NCBI GenBank assembly: GCA_947644305.1
Contig: CANRYS010000004.1
Location: 100,315 to 164,314, forward strand
Length of the DNA stretch: 64,000 bases
From: an uncultured Roseburia sp.
Lineage (GTDB): Bacteria > Bacillota > Clostridia > Lachnospirales > Lachnospiraceae
Direction of reading: 5' to 3'
Part shown: one piece after another, positions 1 through 8,338 of the stretch
Numbering within the stretch: position 1 is the first letter of the stretch
Layout of the letters: each line of letters begins with the position of its first letter
Made by a program: the position numbers and the translations under genes
The notes under the pieces: generated by a model
Database searches by the model: none
Seen by the model: only the letters and a program-made list of their open reading frames with translations
Told to the model about the DNA's origin: nothing

Positions 1-43
1 CTGCATTCAGTGAATGTTACAATACTTTTAGAGAAGCTTTCTT

Positions 44-1081
44 CTATTCCCTGGCTTTTCTTCGATCCAGAAAATAGCAAAAAAATAAGATCAGCGTACC
101 TAGACCAACCGTTATGGCCAAAGCTCCGAAAATATCACGAAACACCAGATGAATTTCCGACACAGCCCGGACAATGACAGACATCAAAACCAGCCCCGTG
201 CCAAAACCCGCTCCGGCGATCAGATAAAACCGTCGGGATATTTCTATCCGTTCTGACCGTCTCTCATAACCACACAATTTCCACGCAAAAAACAACTGCC
301 TTCGAAATCGGAGCCAGATCAGTGTGACCAGGACCGTACTCAATGAAAAACTAATCAGAATCATAGCATACATGGTATCGAGAATAACATCTGGCGCCAA
401 AAATCGCTCCACAAAAGGATCAGGATCTGACTCCTCCAAAGTGATTATCACATTCGAGGGGAAGGGCATGTTATCATATATCTGCTGGCCAATATCCAAT
501 AAATCACTTTTTTCACCATCCAGTACATAATTTGTCTCCACTCCGGTGATACGAACTGCTGACTTAAAATCAACCAGAAGCATTTGATTGATCCGGCTCT
601 GATCTTGGGCACCCATAATTCCAAGTACTTCAAAGTCAGTCTCATTAAATCTGAAATACTTTTTCCCATCCCGTTCCACAATATCCTTTTCGTACTCACT
701 GCCAAGAACCGCCCTGGGCGTATCCGTCCATGATGTGGAGAAATCAAAATACTCCCCCCAGATCATCGGTACCTCCCTGTCATCCCCCCGGGTACAGATC
801 CCCTTTACAATCATTCCCGGATCCTCTATGGGCACATAAAGAGTAAAATGCTCATTCTGGGATGCCAGCTCCGAAATCACAGGTTCCCATTGCTCCACAC
901 CATCCCCGCCGCTGACACTGAATCCTCTCTGATGGCCCGAATACATCGTGTACTTGTTCAGACGATTCACCTTCTCAGCACGAACCGCAGATACGATCAG
1001 TAAAAGACAAAGGGAGATAGCAGTAAAACTAAAAAATAAAAGAACATTCCCTCTGGGGATCTTTTTTCCTGCAATTTTCAT
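44..1081 (-). CDS. FtsX-like ABC exporter permease (second permease)
   Basis: Integral membrane subunit of an ABC exporter. The 345-residue protein has one N-terminal membrane segment (about residues 12-34), a long extracytoplasmic domain and three C-terminal membrane segments (about 237-260, 284-305 and 317-338), which is the MacB/FtsX-type layout. The ATG at 1081 shares bases with the TGA stop of the upstream ATPase gene, so the two are translationally coupled; an in-frame GTG one codon earlier is less likely. With the ATPase and the other permease it would form a heterodimeric exporter. Its cargo is unknown, but the secreted peptide gene at the head of the operon is the obvious candidate. 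Family assignment rests on topology and context. Confidence 0.75.
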   Translation of the reverse strand: MKIAGKKIPRGNVLLFFSFTAISLCLLLIVSAVRAEKVNRLNKYTMYSGHQRGFSVSGGDGVEQWEPVISELASQNEHFTLYVPIEDPGMIVKGICTRGDDREVPMIWGEYFDFSTSWTDTPRAVLGSEYEKDIVERDGKKYFRFNETDFEVLGIMGAQDQSRINQMLLVDFKSAVRITGVETNYVLDGEKSDLLDIGQQIYDNMPFPSNVIITLEESDPDPFVERFLAPDVILDTMYAMILISFSLSTVLVTLIWLRFRRQLFFAWKLCGYERRSERIEISRRFYLIAGAGFGTGLVLMSVIVRAVSEIHLVFRDIFGALAITVGLGTLILFFCYFLDRRKARE

Positions 1082-1800
1082 CACACATCCCCTCCCTCTT
1101 CATGTCCCGCGCTCTCTTCCTCTGTTGTTCCTGACACTCTGCCGTCTTTCACATAGATCACTCTATCGCATTTTTTCGCCACCTTCGCATCATGTGTGAC
1201 GATAACAATGGTATTTCCTTTTTCATTCAGCTTCCGGAAGATATTCTGTACCTCCTCCCCCGTGGCCTCATCCAGCGCCCCAGTGGGCTCATCTGCCAGG
1301 ATCACTTGTGGCCGCTTCACGATGGCTCGCGCGATCGCCACCCTCTGCTGCTGCCCACCCGACAATTCTGAAGGATATGCTTTTGCCTTATCCTCGATGC
1401 CCAGCTCTCTCAGGGCTTCCATCACCATTTCCCTGATCTTCCTCCCTGAATATCCTTGATACTTCAGGGGAAGTGCCACATTTTTAAAAACATTGATATC
1501 CTCTACGAGAGCGAAGTACTGCACCACAAATCCAACCTCATTGCGCCGGAATTTCGTTAAGTCTCGCTGGCTCTTAAAATTGACTGCATTCCCATCATAC
1601 AAATACTCCCCGCTGTCCATCGACATCATTCCACCAAGGATATTTAAAAGGGTGGATTTACCAGAACCACTTTTTCCCATGATGGCTGCCATCTCACCCT
1701 CCTGGATCGAGAGCGTGATCCCCCGCAGCGCCTCAACGCGACCTTCTTTTTTACCAAAGGTCTTCCATACATCTCTGATCTGTATCTTTTCCATCTCCAT
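1081..1800 (-). CDS. ABC transporter ATP-binding protein (LolD/MacB type)
   Basis: Cytoplasmic ATPase of 239 residues that powers the two flanking permeases. It carries Walker A GKSGSGKST, Q-loop region GFVVQYFALV, signature LSGGQQQRVAIARA, Walker B VILADEPTGALD and the H-loop IVIVTHD. The sequence order and the DEPTGALD box are typical of the LolD/MacB/FtsE class that pairs with FtsX-like permeases. The gene lies 10 nt downstream of the first permease and overlaps the start of the second. A GGAGGG ribosome binding site precedes the ATG at 1800; a second ATG two codons later is also possible. Confidence 0.95.
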   Translation of the reverse strand: MEMEKIQIRDVWKTFGKKEGRVEALRGITLSIQEGEMAAIMGKSGSGKSTLLNILGGMMSMDSGEYLYDGNAVNFKSQRDLTKFRRNEVGFVVQYFALVEDINVFKNVALPLKYQGYSGRKIREMVMEALRELGIEDKAKAYPSELSGGQQQRVAIARAIVKRPQVILADEPTGALDEATGEEVQNIFRKLNEKGNTIVIVTHDAKVAKKCDRVIYVKDGRVSGTTEEESAGHEEGGDV

Positions 1801-1810
1801 GTTCCCTCCA

Positions 1811-3154
1811 TTAGTCCTTCTGGCGGATCAGATGCTCCGTATCGACACCCCGCATAAAAAGTGCAACAACTCCTATACCAATCAAAAACACAAAACCTGC
1901 CATCACACAAGCCGCTCTCATGATGGCCCCCGATATATAATCCACACCTTCCCTAACAAACACAAGTCTACTTACCAAAACTCCGGGTATAAGGATCACG
2001 GCTATCTCCAGCAGAAGCGGAATCAGGATCATCCCCAGAGAACATCCATTCATCAGGTAAATGCCATATACCCTACTGTTGGACTGTATCTTGTCATAAA
2101 AGGTGATAAAAATACCATACAGCGTAAAACAGGACAGGGTAACAGACAGAATCAGCAGGATTCTAATGCTGGCAGCAGATTCCTTATGCAGAAGATCCAC
2201 TCCCATGGTGGTACCTATTACCTGAACCGGCGGAAGTTCAAACTCTTTTCCCACATCGCGGAATACTGCAACTTGTTCTTTCACTTTTCCTTCTGGGATT
2301 TGTGCAATTCCAGCTTCCAAACTTAAGTAAGAAAGATATGCATATTTTTTGATCTCATCTACTGTCTCAGCAGGTTCTGACGCCTGAATGCCAAAGGGTA
2401 AAAGTATCCGGGAATCCAACTGGCTCAAATCAGTATTAGGAGAAGCGGGGTACTGCTGGATCACAGCCCCCTTCTCCAATATGCCTACCACCCAGCAGGG
2501 ATAGATATATCCCCAACACTGGAGACTAAACTCATCCCCCGGCTTCATAATCCCCTTATAGTCGCTTCCCAGGAGGACGGGGATGGGATCTGACCAGTGC
2601 TCCAATCTCAGATTCTTCTCCGTAAAGCCCTCTCCCTCTTGGGTTCTCAGACCAAAATATCGATAGGCCCCCAGGTCAACCCGTGCCCCTTTCATCTCCA
2701 GCAGACTGCATACTCCCTCATCCCCAAAATTTGCCATAAACGCCTCCTGCCGCGACTCCAGCAGGAAATTCAAATAGCTTCTGTCTTCAAAAAGGTGCTT
2801 CACATCCCCCTCTTTCATGCTTATTCCGGGTATTTCCACCGAAATAATAGGACAATTTTTAGAGGTTCTTAAGGTTTCATAATAATCCATCATGTTCTGG
2901 CAGCCCATGACCGTCATCAGACTTTCTTCAATCTCACTGTCATTTTCCGCCATAAGTTCCAAAGGACACCAGGTTCTGTCCCCCACCTGCTGTGTTGTAT
3001 CAGGATAGCGGTCTCCCAGATCAAAATAGTAAGATCCCATGATCACCGCCATCACAAGGCTGATAGAAAACATAACCATCAACAGCAGATTCTTCAGCAG
3101 ACTTCTATGGAAACTCCGGAAAAATTCCTCGGTCATAAATCTTATTTTTCTCAT
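1811..3154 (-). CDS. FtsX-like ABC exporter permease (first permease)
   Basis: Membrane subunit of 447 residues with an N-terminal membrane segment (about 20-42), a roughly 270-residue extracytoplasmic domain and three C-terminal membrane segments (about 325-350, 375-398 and 408-432). This is the FtsX/MacB layout, with a larger outer domain than in the second permease. A TTAGGAG ribosome binding site precedes the ATG. It follows the small secreted peptide gene by 54 nt and precedes the ATPase gene by 10 nt. Lactococcin-972-type loci also carry a multi-TM protein and an ATPase for export or immunity; a role like that here is inference. Confidence 0.75.
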   Translation of the reverse strand: MRKIRFMTEEFFRSFHRSLLKNLLLMVMFSISLVMAVIMGSYYFDLGDRYPDTTQQVGDRTWCPLELMAENDSEIEESLMTVMGCQNMMDYYETLRTSKNCPIISVEIPGISMKEGDVKHLFEDRSYLNFLLESRQEAFMANFGDEGVCSLLEMKGARVDLGAYRYFGLRTQEGEGFTEKNLRLEHWSDPIPVLLGSDYKGIMKPGDEFSLQCWGYIYPCWVVGILEKGAVIQQYPASPNTDLSQLDSRILLPFGIQASEPAETVDEIKKYAYLSYLSLEAGIAQIPEGKVKEQVAVFRDVGKEFELPPVQVIGTTMGVDLLHKESAASIRILLILSVTLSCFTLYGIFITFYDKIQSNSRVYGIYLMNGCSLGMILIPLLLEIAVILIPGVLVSRLVFVREGVDYISGAIMRAACVMAGFVFLIGIGVVALFMRGVDTEHLIRQKD

Positions 3155-3208
3155 GAACAGACAACTCCTAACCTAAATCAAAGAAGCCAACGGGCGCCAA
3201 AAGCAAAA

Positions 3209-3553
3209 TCAATTCTGTGTCCATTCTACTTTGCTGCCATTGCCAATTTGATAACTGTGTTTGGCATCAGCAAAATAACTTTCCGATACCGAACGGATAG
3301 ACACAATTCCACTACCTTCCCTATAACTCCACTCACCGCCGACCAATTTAGCTCCCACCTTCAATTTATACCCATATCCCCTGTCATCATAGCCTGACAC
3401 CTTCGTATAACTATAATACCCCTTTGAATCCTTCTTCCTTGATCCATGCCGATCTACAGCTCCCTGTGCCATAGATGACACCATACATACTGCCATCATA
3501 GTCAGGACCAGGCCTGCTGCCGCTTTTTTCCCATTCTTGAATATTTTCTTCAT
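3209..3553 (-). CDS. small secreted peptide, lactococcin-972-like bacteriocin candidate
   Basis: Precursor of 114 residues. The N-terminus is a clear Sec signal peptide (basic start, hydrophobic stretch about 13-28) with a likely cleavage after AQGA, leaving about 83 residues without cysteine and rich in Gly, Ser and Tyr. The C-terminal part contains GGEWSYREG, then SESYF and KHSY, which resembles the GGxWxYG...SxY...HS pattern of the lactococcin-972 family. It is the first gene of an operon with an ATPase and two permeases, as expected for that family. The AGAGGAA ribosome binding site supports the ATG at 3553. No immunity gene is obvious. The similarity was judged by eye, so it may instead be an unrelated secreted substrate of the exporter. 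Confidence 0.5.
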   Translation of the reverse strand: MKKIFKNGKKAAAGLVLTMMAVCMVSSMAQGAVDRHGSRKKDSKGYYSYTKVSGYDDRGYGYKLKVGAKLVGGEWSYREGSGIVSIRSVSESYFADAKHSYQIGNGSKVEWTQN

Positions 3554-3595
3554 AATTTATCATTCCTCTATTATTTTTCGATAGATAATTTTCTC

Positions 3596-3624
3596 TTGAC
3601 ACTTCTTTTTATTTCATAGATAAT
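3596..3624 (+). promoter_or_regulatory. predicted sigma-A promoter of a short transcript
   Basis: TTGACA (3596-3601), 17 bp, then GATAAT (3619-3624) on the plus strand. It faces a strong terminator hairpin less than 70 nt downstream and lies divergent to the bacteriocin-like gene. Confidence 0.5.
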
Positions 3625-3630
3625 GTAAGT

Positions 3631-3690
3631 GTTATGTATCTCAGCGTTCTTTTCGGTATTGCACTACCATATGAAAAGAACGCTTTTTTA
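3631..3690 (+). ncRNA. candidate small RNA or terminated leader
   Basis: A plus-strand promoter ends at 3624 and a perfect 12-bp hairpin (arms 3643-3654 and 3673-3684, 18-nt loop) with a six-T run (3684-3689) ends the unit, predicting a transcript of roughly 60 nt. No ORF fits. It lies in the leader region of the divergent peptide/ABC operon. It could be a small RNA, an attenuator for the padR genes 330 nt downstream, or a leftover terminator. Confidence 0.35.
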
Positions 3691-3898
3691 ATTTCTATTC
3701 TGTCTTTGGATTCTAAAACAGAAAAATTCATTCACCCCCTTTTTAAAACCAGTGTACTGAATCACTGATAATTGAACTAACTCACTTGTCTATTTTCTAA
3801 ATATCAGCAATTCTGTACACCTGCAACAAGAACATTCTCTCTTCTTACCCCTTCTCATTGCTTGATATAAATATACTACAATAATATATATTTGTCAA

Positions 3899-3919
3899 AT
3901 ACTATTAAATAAAAAGTAT
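3899..3919. promoter_or_regulatory. inverted repeat, possible PadR operator
   Basis: ATACT (3899-3903) and AGTAT (3915-3919) form an inverted repeat separated by 11 bp, 16 bp upstream of the -35 box of padR. PadR repressors commonly bind AT-rich dyads of this kind and autoregulate. The assignment is inferred from position and symmetry. Confidence 0.35.
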
Positions 3920-3935
3920 ATTTTCTATAAAACAT

Positions 3936-3964
3936 TTGACTTTTTCTTTATTTACGTATAAAAT
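3936..3964 (+). promoter_or_regulatory. predicted sigma-A promoter of the padR cluster
   Basis: TTGACT (3936-3941), 17 bp, then TAAAAT (3959-3964). It is followed by the padR start at 4023. Confidence 0.55.
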
Positions 3965-4022
3965 AAAGGTATTCTCTCTTACCAGTAACATAAAATAATT
4001 GACAAACCAGAGGCTGGTATAT

Positions 4023-4367
4023 ATGACAAAACAAACTCGAAAGCAAAATAATATGAAGCGGGGTACGATTGAACTCGTTCTTCTTCTTTTATTACAAAAG
4101 GGACAAAAGTACGGATATCAGTTAGCTCAGGAATTGGAAGAATACAGTGACGGTGAGTATGAACTGAAAGAGGCCACGATGTATCCCACATTATATCGCC
4201 TGACGCAAAATGGATATTTGATCTGCAACCAGGTAAAAGTAGGTGTCCGCCGCACACGTGTGTATTATGAAATCACACCCGCAGGCCAGGAACACCTGCA
4301 GAATCTTAAGCGAGAATATGCTTCCATAACTGGTGCTGTAGATAAAATTATAAAAAATACCAGGTAA
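4023..4367 (+). CDS. PadR family transcriptional regulator
   Basis: DNA-binding regulator of 114 residues with the PadR winged-helix signature: KRGTIELVLLLLLQKGQKYGY, then the EATMYPTLYRL recognition region and the wing RTRVYYEITPAGQEHL. The reading frame is open back to a TTG at 3999, but the ATG at 4023 has an AGAGG site (4010-4014) at suitable spacing and is preferred. It heads a run of four closely spaced plus-strand genes. PadR proteins usually repress their own operon and respond to envelope stress, drugs or small aromatics; which applies here is unknown. Confidence 0.9.
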   Translation: MTKQTRKQNNMKRGTIELVLLLLLQKGQKYGYQLAQELEEYSDGEYELKEATMYPTLYRLTQNGYLICNQVKVGVRRTRVYYEITPAGQEHLQNLKREYASITGAVDKIIKNTR

Positions 4368-4374
4368 TATTGTG

Positions 4375-4809
4375 ATGGAGGACCAGATCTTGGACAATAA
4401 AGTATTAAAAAAATATCTTCGCCAAGTAAAACACATTTACCACGGAGACAAAAAAATAAAAAAACAGTTCCTTCTGGATGTAGAAGACGCTCTTTTGTGT
4501 TATACGGAATCTCATCCCGGCTGTTCCTATGATGATATCGTTCATAAATTTGGAACACCAGATGAACTTCGCGAATCTTTTGCTTTCTCTGATATGTTAA
4601 AAAAACGAAGTATCCTATTATACCGGTTTGTTATCCTGTTCTCCCTCCTCATAACGATATCGATCATACTATTTACCATCGATTATGCCACAAATTCATT
4701 TGATCGCTCAAAGGGATACTATATAGAACGTATGGAACAAAGGGATACGACAGATACCAGCCCGCCACCGCCGGACCTTACTCCCTATCAGGAGTACACA
4801 TTTGATTAA
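4375..4809 (+). CDS. PadR-associated single-TM protein (DUF1700-like)
   Basis: Membrane protein of about 144 residues. The N-terminal 75 residues form a charged, helical cytoplasmic domain (KKYLRQVKHIY... and a DDIVHKFGTPDEL motif) like the N-terminus of DUF1700-type proteins, which are often encoded beside PadR regulators. One membrane segment follows (about residues 82-104), then a short outer tail with four consecutive prolines. The start is uncertain: GTG 4372, ATG 4375, or TTG 4390, the last having a GGAGG (4377-4381) at good spacing. The protein may modulate PadR or sense the envelope; that is inference from the conserved pairing. Confidence 0.65.
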   Translation: MEDQILDNKVLKKYLRQVKHIYHGDKKIKKQFLLDVEDALLCYTESHPGCSYDDIVHKFGTPDELRESFAFSDMLKKRSILLYRFVILFSLLITISIILFTIDYATNSFDRSKGYYIERMEQRDTTDTSPPPPDLTPYQEYTFD

Positions 4810-4822
4810 GGAGATGATACCA

Positions 4823-5314
4823 ATGACAATGAAAAGAATATTAGCCTGCTTATTTATGCTGACACTGACCGCCTGCCTAGCAGTTCCATCGACTGCTTCG
4901 GCAGCCACCCCAGCGCCCACAGTCAAGACCACCATCACCAGAGACGCTGATGGAGGATATTATGTAGAGACGATAACGGAAACACCCTCTGCGTCCCCCT
5001 TTTCTGTCAGCCCCTATAGCTGCACTGCAGCTACAGTGGACAGAACAAAAACGACCACATATTATAATTCCAGCGATTCCCCCTGCTGGCGGTATGCCCT
5101 GACGGGAACCTTCCGCTACATTACCGGGTTCAGCGCCGTGTGCGCAGATGCCACGACAAAGCTGTCGATCTACAACTCCGCTTATTCCCTATACGATGAA
5201 AAGCATTCCCACTCCGGGAACACCGCCACGGGAACGATTAAAATAAAGAAAAAAACTTTAATAACGACCAAAACCCTTTCGATTACATGCAGCAAAAACG
5301 GAACCTTTAGTTGA
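4823..5314 (+). CDS. secreted protein of unknown function in the padR cluster
   Basis: Exported protein of 163 residues. The N-terminus MTMKRILACLFMLTLTACLA is a signal peptide with a probable cleavage near ASA/AT; the remainder is Thr/Ser-rich, with several cysteines, and looks beta-rich (TTYYNSSDSPCWRYALTGTF and a SGNTATGTI stretch). The frame opens at a TTG (4802), but AAGGAG (4808-4813) directs initiation at the ATG at 4823. The N-terminal coding end of the frame overlaps the stop of the upstream gene only if the TTG is used. I do not recognise a characterised family. Position suggests PadR control. Confidence 0.7.
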   Translation: MTMKRILACLFMLTLTACLAVPSTASAATPAPTVKTTITRDADGGYYVETITETPSASPFSVSPYSCTAATVDRTKTTTYYNSSDSPCWRYALTGTFRYITGFSAVCADATTKLSIYNSAYSLYDEKHSHSGNTATGTIKIKKKTLITTKTLSITCSKNGTFS

Positions 5315-5328
5315 TGATGGAGACTTCT

Positions 5329-5646
5329 ATGAACCAGAAAAAAGAATTAAAAAAGATCGCCAAACAAGCATATTCCCTTTCCCAGTATCCCTTTTTCGAG
5401 GGCAGATACTACAGAAAAAATCTGTTCAATGAAATGTCTGCCTATTGGGGCAAACATCCAGAAAGCTCCTCAGAGGAAATAAAGGATTTATTCTGCGGGG
5501 AATGCCTTGATGTGGAATCCACAAGTATTGACATTTCAAAGAAAGCAAAGATTTATTTCATTCTTTTGGGAATATTGATACTTATCTGCGTTGCACTTTA
5601 CATATTTTCTAGTTCATGGGAGCCCCCTATCATTACAACGAATTGA
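5329..5646 (+). CDS. small C-tail-anchored membrane protein
   Basis: Protein of 105 residues: a soluble, charged N-terminal part of about 70 residues followed by one membrane segment (about 77-97) and a short tail. Its layout mirrors the protein encoded at 4375, a helical cytoplasmic domain ahead of a single TM, so the two may be distant relatives or partners. The ATG at 5329 has GGAG at 5319-5322; upstream in-frame TTG/ATG codons (5311-5317) are less well placed. It is the last gene of the padR cluster and is followed by a strong terminator. No characterised family recognised. Confidence 0.6.
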   Translation: MNQKKELKKIAKQAYSLSQYPFFEGRYYRKNLFNEMSAYWGKHPESSSEEIKDLFCGECLDVESTSIDISKKAKIYFILLGILILICVALYIFSSSWEPPIITTN

Positions 5647-5668
5647 TATAAATGTTATATGTAATTTT

Positions 5669-5719
5669 AAAAAGCCATGTGCGCCAGCGATCGCGATCGC
5701 TTTTGCACATGGCTTTTTT
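5669..5719. terminator. bidirectional terminator with a nested palindrome
   Basis: Fourteen-bp arms (5669-5682 and 5705-5718) flank a loop that itself contains a perfect 16-bp palindrome (5686-5701, built from GCGATCGC). T runs lie on both strands, so it can end the padR cluster (plus) and the GH43 gene (minus), which converge here. Confidence 0.8.
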
Positions 5720-5749
5720 CTTTTTAATTCTCAACCCGCAGTAACAATG

Positions 5750-8287
5750 CTATTTGCTGCATGCCTCGAAACTCCAGGTCTGGTTCGATGTCGCATTATA
5801 CTGCCACTGGCATACATTGGTTCCATCGGATTTACCAAAGTTGTACACATCAAGTCCTTTTGTGTCTTTTGTCACTTTGGTCGTTATGCCAAAGATATTT
5901 GCTGTAGATGTTTTCTGGATCTTGAACATCTGGGCATCTGCCCCATTTGCTGAATATGTCTGAATATTGGCTCCATCACTGTTGGCGCCGTATTCTACAT
6001 CCAGCATATATCCCAGGCCGTTTTTCAACGTCACATATCCGTTTCCGAGATTCGTAATATACCACTTCTGGCTTGCGGATGCGGCGCCTGTTCCGATCAC
6101 TACATTCACACTGTTTCCACCTTTATTATCTGCCACCTGCAGATATTTGCCGGAATTCGTATTCTTAATATAATACCAGCCATCGGATGGTACTCCACTG
6201 CCGCTCTGAGCCTGATCCGCCGTTTTCTTTATGGATACGTCATCCACAAAGAAGGATACCAGATCCTGAGCAGCAGGATCTGCCTTGTAAGCAGTCTCGA
6301 TAAATACCCTGACATTGCTTAGATCAGCTCCCGACGGAACGGTATATTTACCGTCGATCACTGCCCACTTGTCACCTGCGGTTGTCACAGATGCCATATT
6401 TTCGATCTTTCCGTCTCCGTAAATGATGCTCATGAAAAACTTCGTCTGGCCGGTTGCCTTCGGATTCTCTGATACATTATATCGTACCGCTGCACTGACC
6501 TGATAGGTCTTCCCTTTCTCAAGACGACCTGTCATATCCTGTACTGCCCCGGCAGACGTCATTTTCCTGTCCGCTGCTTTGAGGGAAAGTTTACCCGAAT
6601 GCACCGTCACATAACCAAGGCTCAGATTGCATCCATATAAACTGCTCCAGTTCGTCAGGCCATCCTCGATGGTTCCATTTTTCACAAGCTCATCCCCGGA
6701 TGGTGCGGGCACATCTACTGTGGTATTTGTTCTCGACATCTTCCAATAGTCCAGATAGAACAGTTCGCCTGAAGATGAACCTGTGAAAACAAAATAGATA
6801 TCGTGCACTCCTGTCGCTGTTGAAAGGGAAGCGGTATATTCCTTCCATGCTGTTGAACTTCCGGAGATCTGTACTTCTCCCAGCTTAGTGCCGTATCGGC
6901 TGTCCAGCCTTACCTCTACTTTTCCGCCGCCATTTACCGGCTGGGCACCTATTGCGATCGATTTCAGTCCTGTCTTTAGGTCGACGTCAGATACAGCCAG
7001 CCAGTCCCCGTTATGAATATGGGAAACTTTCATATTGGAGGATTGGATAAAGGAACCTGGCTGCCAGGTCATACTAGTTCTCAGACCCTTGCTCCAGCCA
7101 ATGGTCTCCGCCTCATTCCGTACATAAGGATCGAGATTTCTCGTCTGTGACACGCCCTGATAGGTTCCCCTAACCATTTTGATATGTCCATTGGAATCAT
7201 AGGAAACCTTATCCATATGCGTCGAGCGGTATCCCTGACAATGATCCGGGAATGCCAACGCTTTGGTCAATGTCTGTGCATGGTATGTCAGATAGGTGCT
7301 TCCATTAAACTCAAAAAAGGCATGATGATTATTTCCACCAATTCTAAAATATGTATAAGGGTTTTCATGCACGATTCCAACATAGGTAAATGGTCCCATC
7401 GGGCTATTACTTTCCATAGCACATATGTTTCCATTGCCCGTCATCGAAAGGTTATTTGAGAAATTGGAACAATACGTATAATAGTATTTGCCGTTCTTCT
7501 TATGTATTCCAGAGTCCTCAAAGAGCCCTGGTGCATTGATCGTCACCGCATTTCCTGCAAGCTGAACCATATTATCTGCCAGACGTACCACTCTTGCAGT
7601 TCCAGGATAGTTTTTCTGATATTGGGAAGCATTATCACCTCCTGGTATGCCTCCGCCGTAATACAGATATCCCGTTCCGTCATCGTCAACCAGCACAGCC
7701 GGATCAAACAGCCACTCCACTCCCTGAGCAGCCTGGGATCCTCTACGGATCAGATGGCTTCCTGTCGGTGGTTCAGTAAATGGCCCAATCGGGGAATCTG
7801 CCTGCAGAACACCGATACCGTTGCCATTATCAGCAAAGTATAAGAAAAACTTGTCCCTACCATTGATGCGCTTGTAGCACACAGCAGGCGCCCAGGAATT
7901 TCTAGCCCAGGATGCAAGATTGGCCACATTGATCTCCCCATGATCAACCCAGTTCACCAGATCGCTGGAAGATGAAACAGTAAGCGTCGAAATGGTACTA
8001 TACTTATTGGCAGTTGTAGGATTGCCACTTCCATCTTTGTTCGTGCGGTCATAGCATTCGCTGTCATTGGTCATATAAACATACACTCTTCCGTTGTAAG
8101 TCATGGCAAAGGGATCCGCTGCAAACTTATGATCCATAATCGGATTGTTGTTTGAAGAACTTCTCACAGAACCACTTACCAGCTTATCGGCAGCAAAGGT
8201 TTCGTCAAACCTCGCCAGTGAAGCGATCACCCCCAGGATGACCAACATACCCACTACATATAATTTTGATTTGATTTGTTTCGTCAT
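5750..8287 (-). CDS. secreted GH43 beta-xylosidase/arabinofuranosidase with CBM6, CBM4/22-like and ricin-type modules
   Basis: Exported glycoside hydrolase of 845 residues acting on xylan or arabinan side chains outside the cell. After a signal peptide (about 1-33) comes a five-bladed GH43 domain (about 38-380) with the three catalytic acids visible in the contexts AADPF (general base), LFDPA (pKa modulator) and LFEDSG (general acid). Next are a CBM6-like module (about 390-525), a CBM4/CBM22-like jelly roll (about 535-690) and a C-terminal ricin-like beta-trefoil (about 700-845, with DGWYYIKNTNSGKYL and QKWYI/QTWSF). The frame extends 16 codons upstream, but GGAAGG supports the ATG at 8287. 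The gene is monocistronic. Exact substrate cannot be told from sequence by eye. Confidence 0.9.
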   Translation of the reverse strand: MTKQIKSKLYVVGMLVILGVIASLARFDETFAADKLVSGSVRSSSNNNPIMDHKFAADPFAMTYNGRVYVYMTNDSECYDRTNKDGSGNPTTANKYSTISTLTVSSSSDLVNWVDHGEINVANLASWARNSWAPAVCYKRINGRDKFFLYFADNGNGIGVLQADSPIGPFTEPPTGSHLIRRGSQAAQGVEWLFDPAVLVDDDGTGYLYYGGGIPGGDNASQYQKNYPGTARVVRLADNMVQLAGNAVTINAPGLFEDSGIHKKNGKYYYTYCSNFSNNLSMTGNGNICAMESNSPMGPFTYVGIVHENPYTYFRIGGNNHHAFFEFNGSTYLTYHAQTLTKALAFPDHCQGYRSTHMDKVSYDSNGHIKMVRGTYQGVSQTRNLDPYVRNEAETIGWSKGLRTSMTWQPGSFIQSSNMKVSHIHNGDWLAVSDVDLKTGLKSIAIGAQPVNGGGKVEVRLDSRYGTKLGEVQISGSSTAWKEYTASLSTATGVHDIYFVFTGSSSGELFYLDYWKMSRTNTTVDVPAPSGDELVKNGTIEDGLTNWSSLYGCNLSLGYVTVHSGKLSLKAADRKMTSAGAVQDMTGRLEKGKTYQVSAAVRYNVSENPKATGQTKFFMSIIYGDGKIENMASVTTAGDKWAVIDGKYTVPSGADLSNVRVFIETAYKADPAAQDLVSFFVDDVSIKKTADQAQSGSGVPSDGWYYIKNTNSGKYLQVADNKGGNSVNVVIGTGAASASQKWYITNLGNGYVTLKNGLGYMLDVEYGANSDGANIQTYSANGADAQMFKIQKTSTANIFGITTKVTKDTKGLDVYNFGKSDGTNVCQWQYNATSNQTWSFEACSK

Positions 8288-8338
8288 GATACCTTCCTTT
8301 CCTAAATTTGTAAACCTCCATTTTGGTTCGTGCAAAAT

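Noticed and set aside
1493..2326. Long plus-strand open frame opposite the first ABC permease
   Set aside because: Lies entirely on the complementary strand of well-supported permease and ATPase genes, has biased His/Lys/Ser-rich composition and no ribosome binding site.
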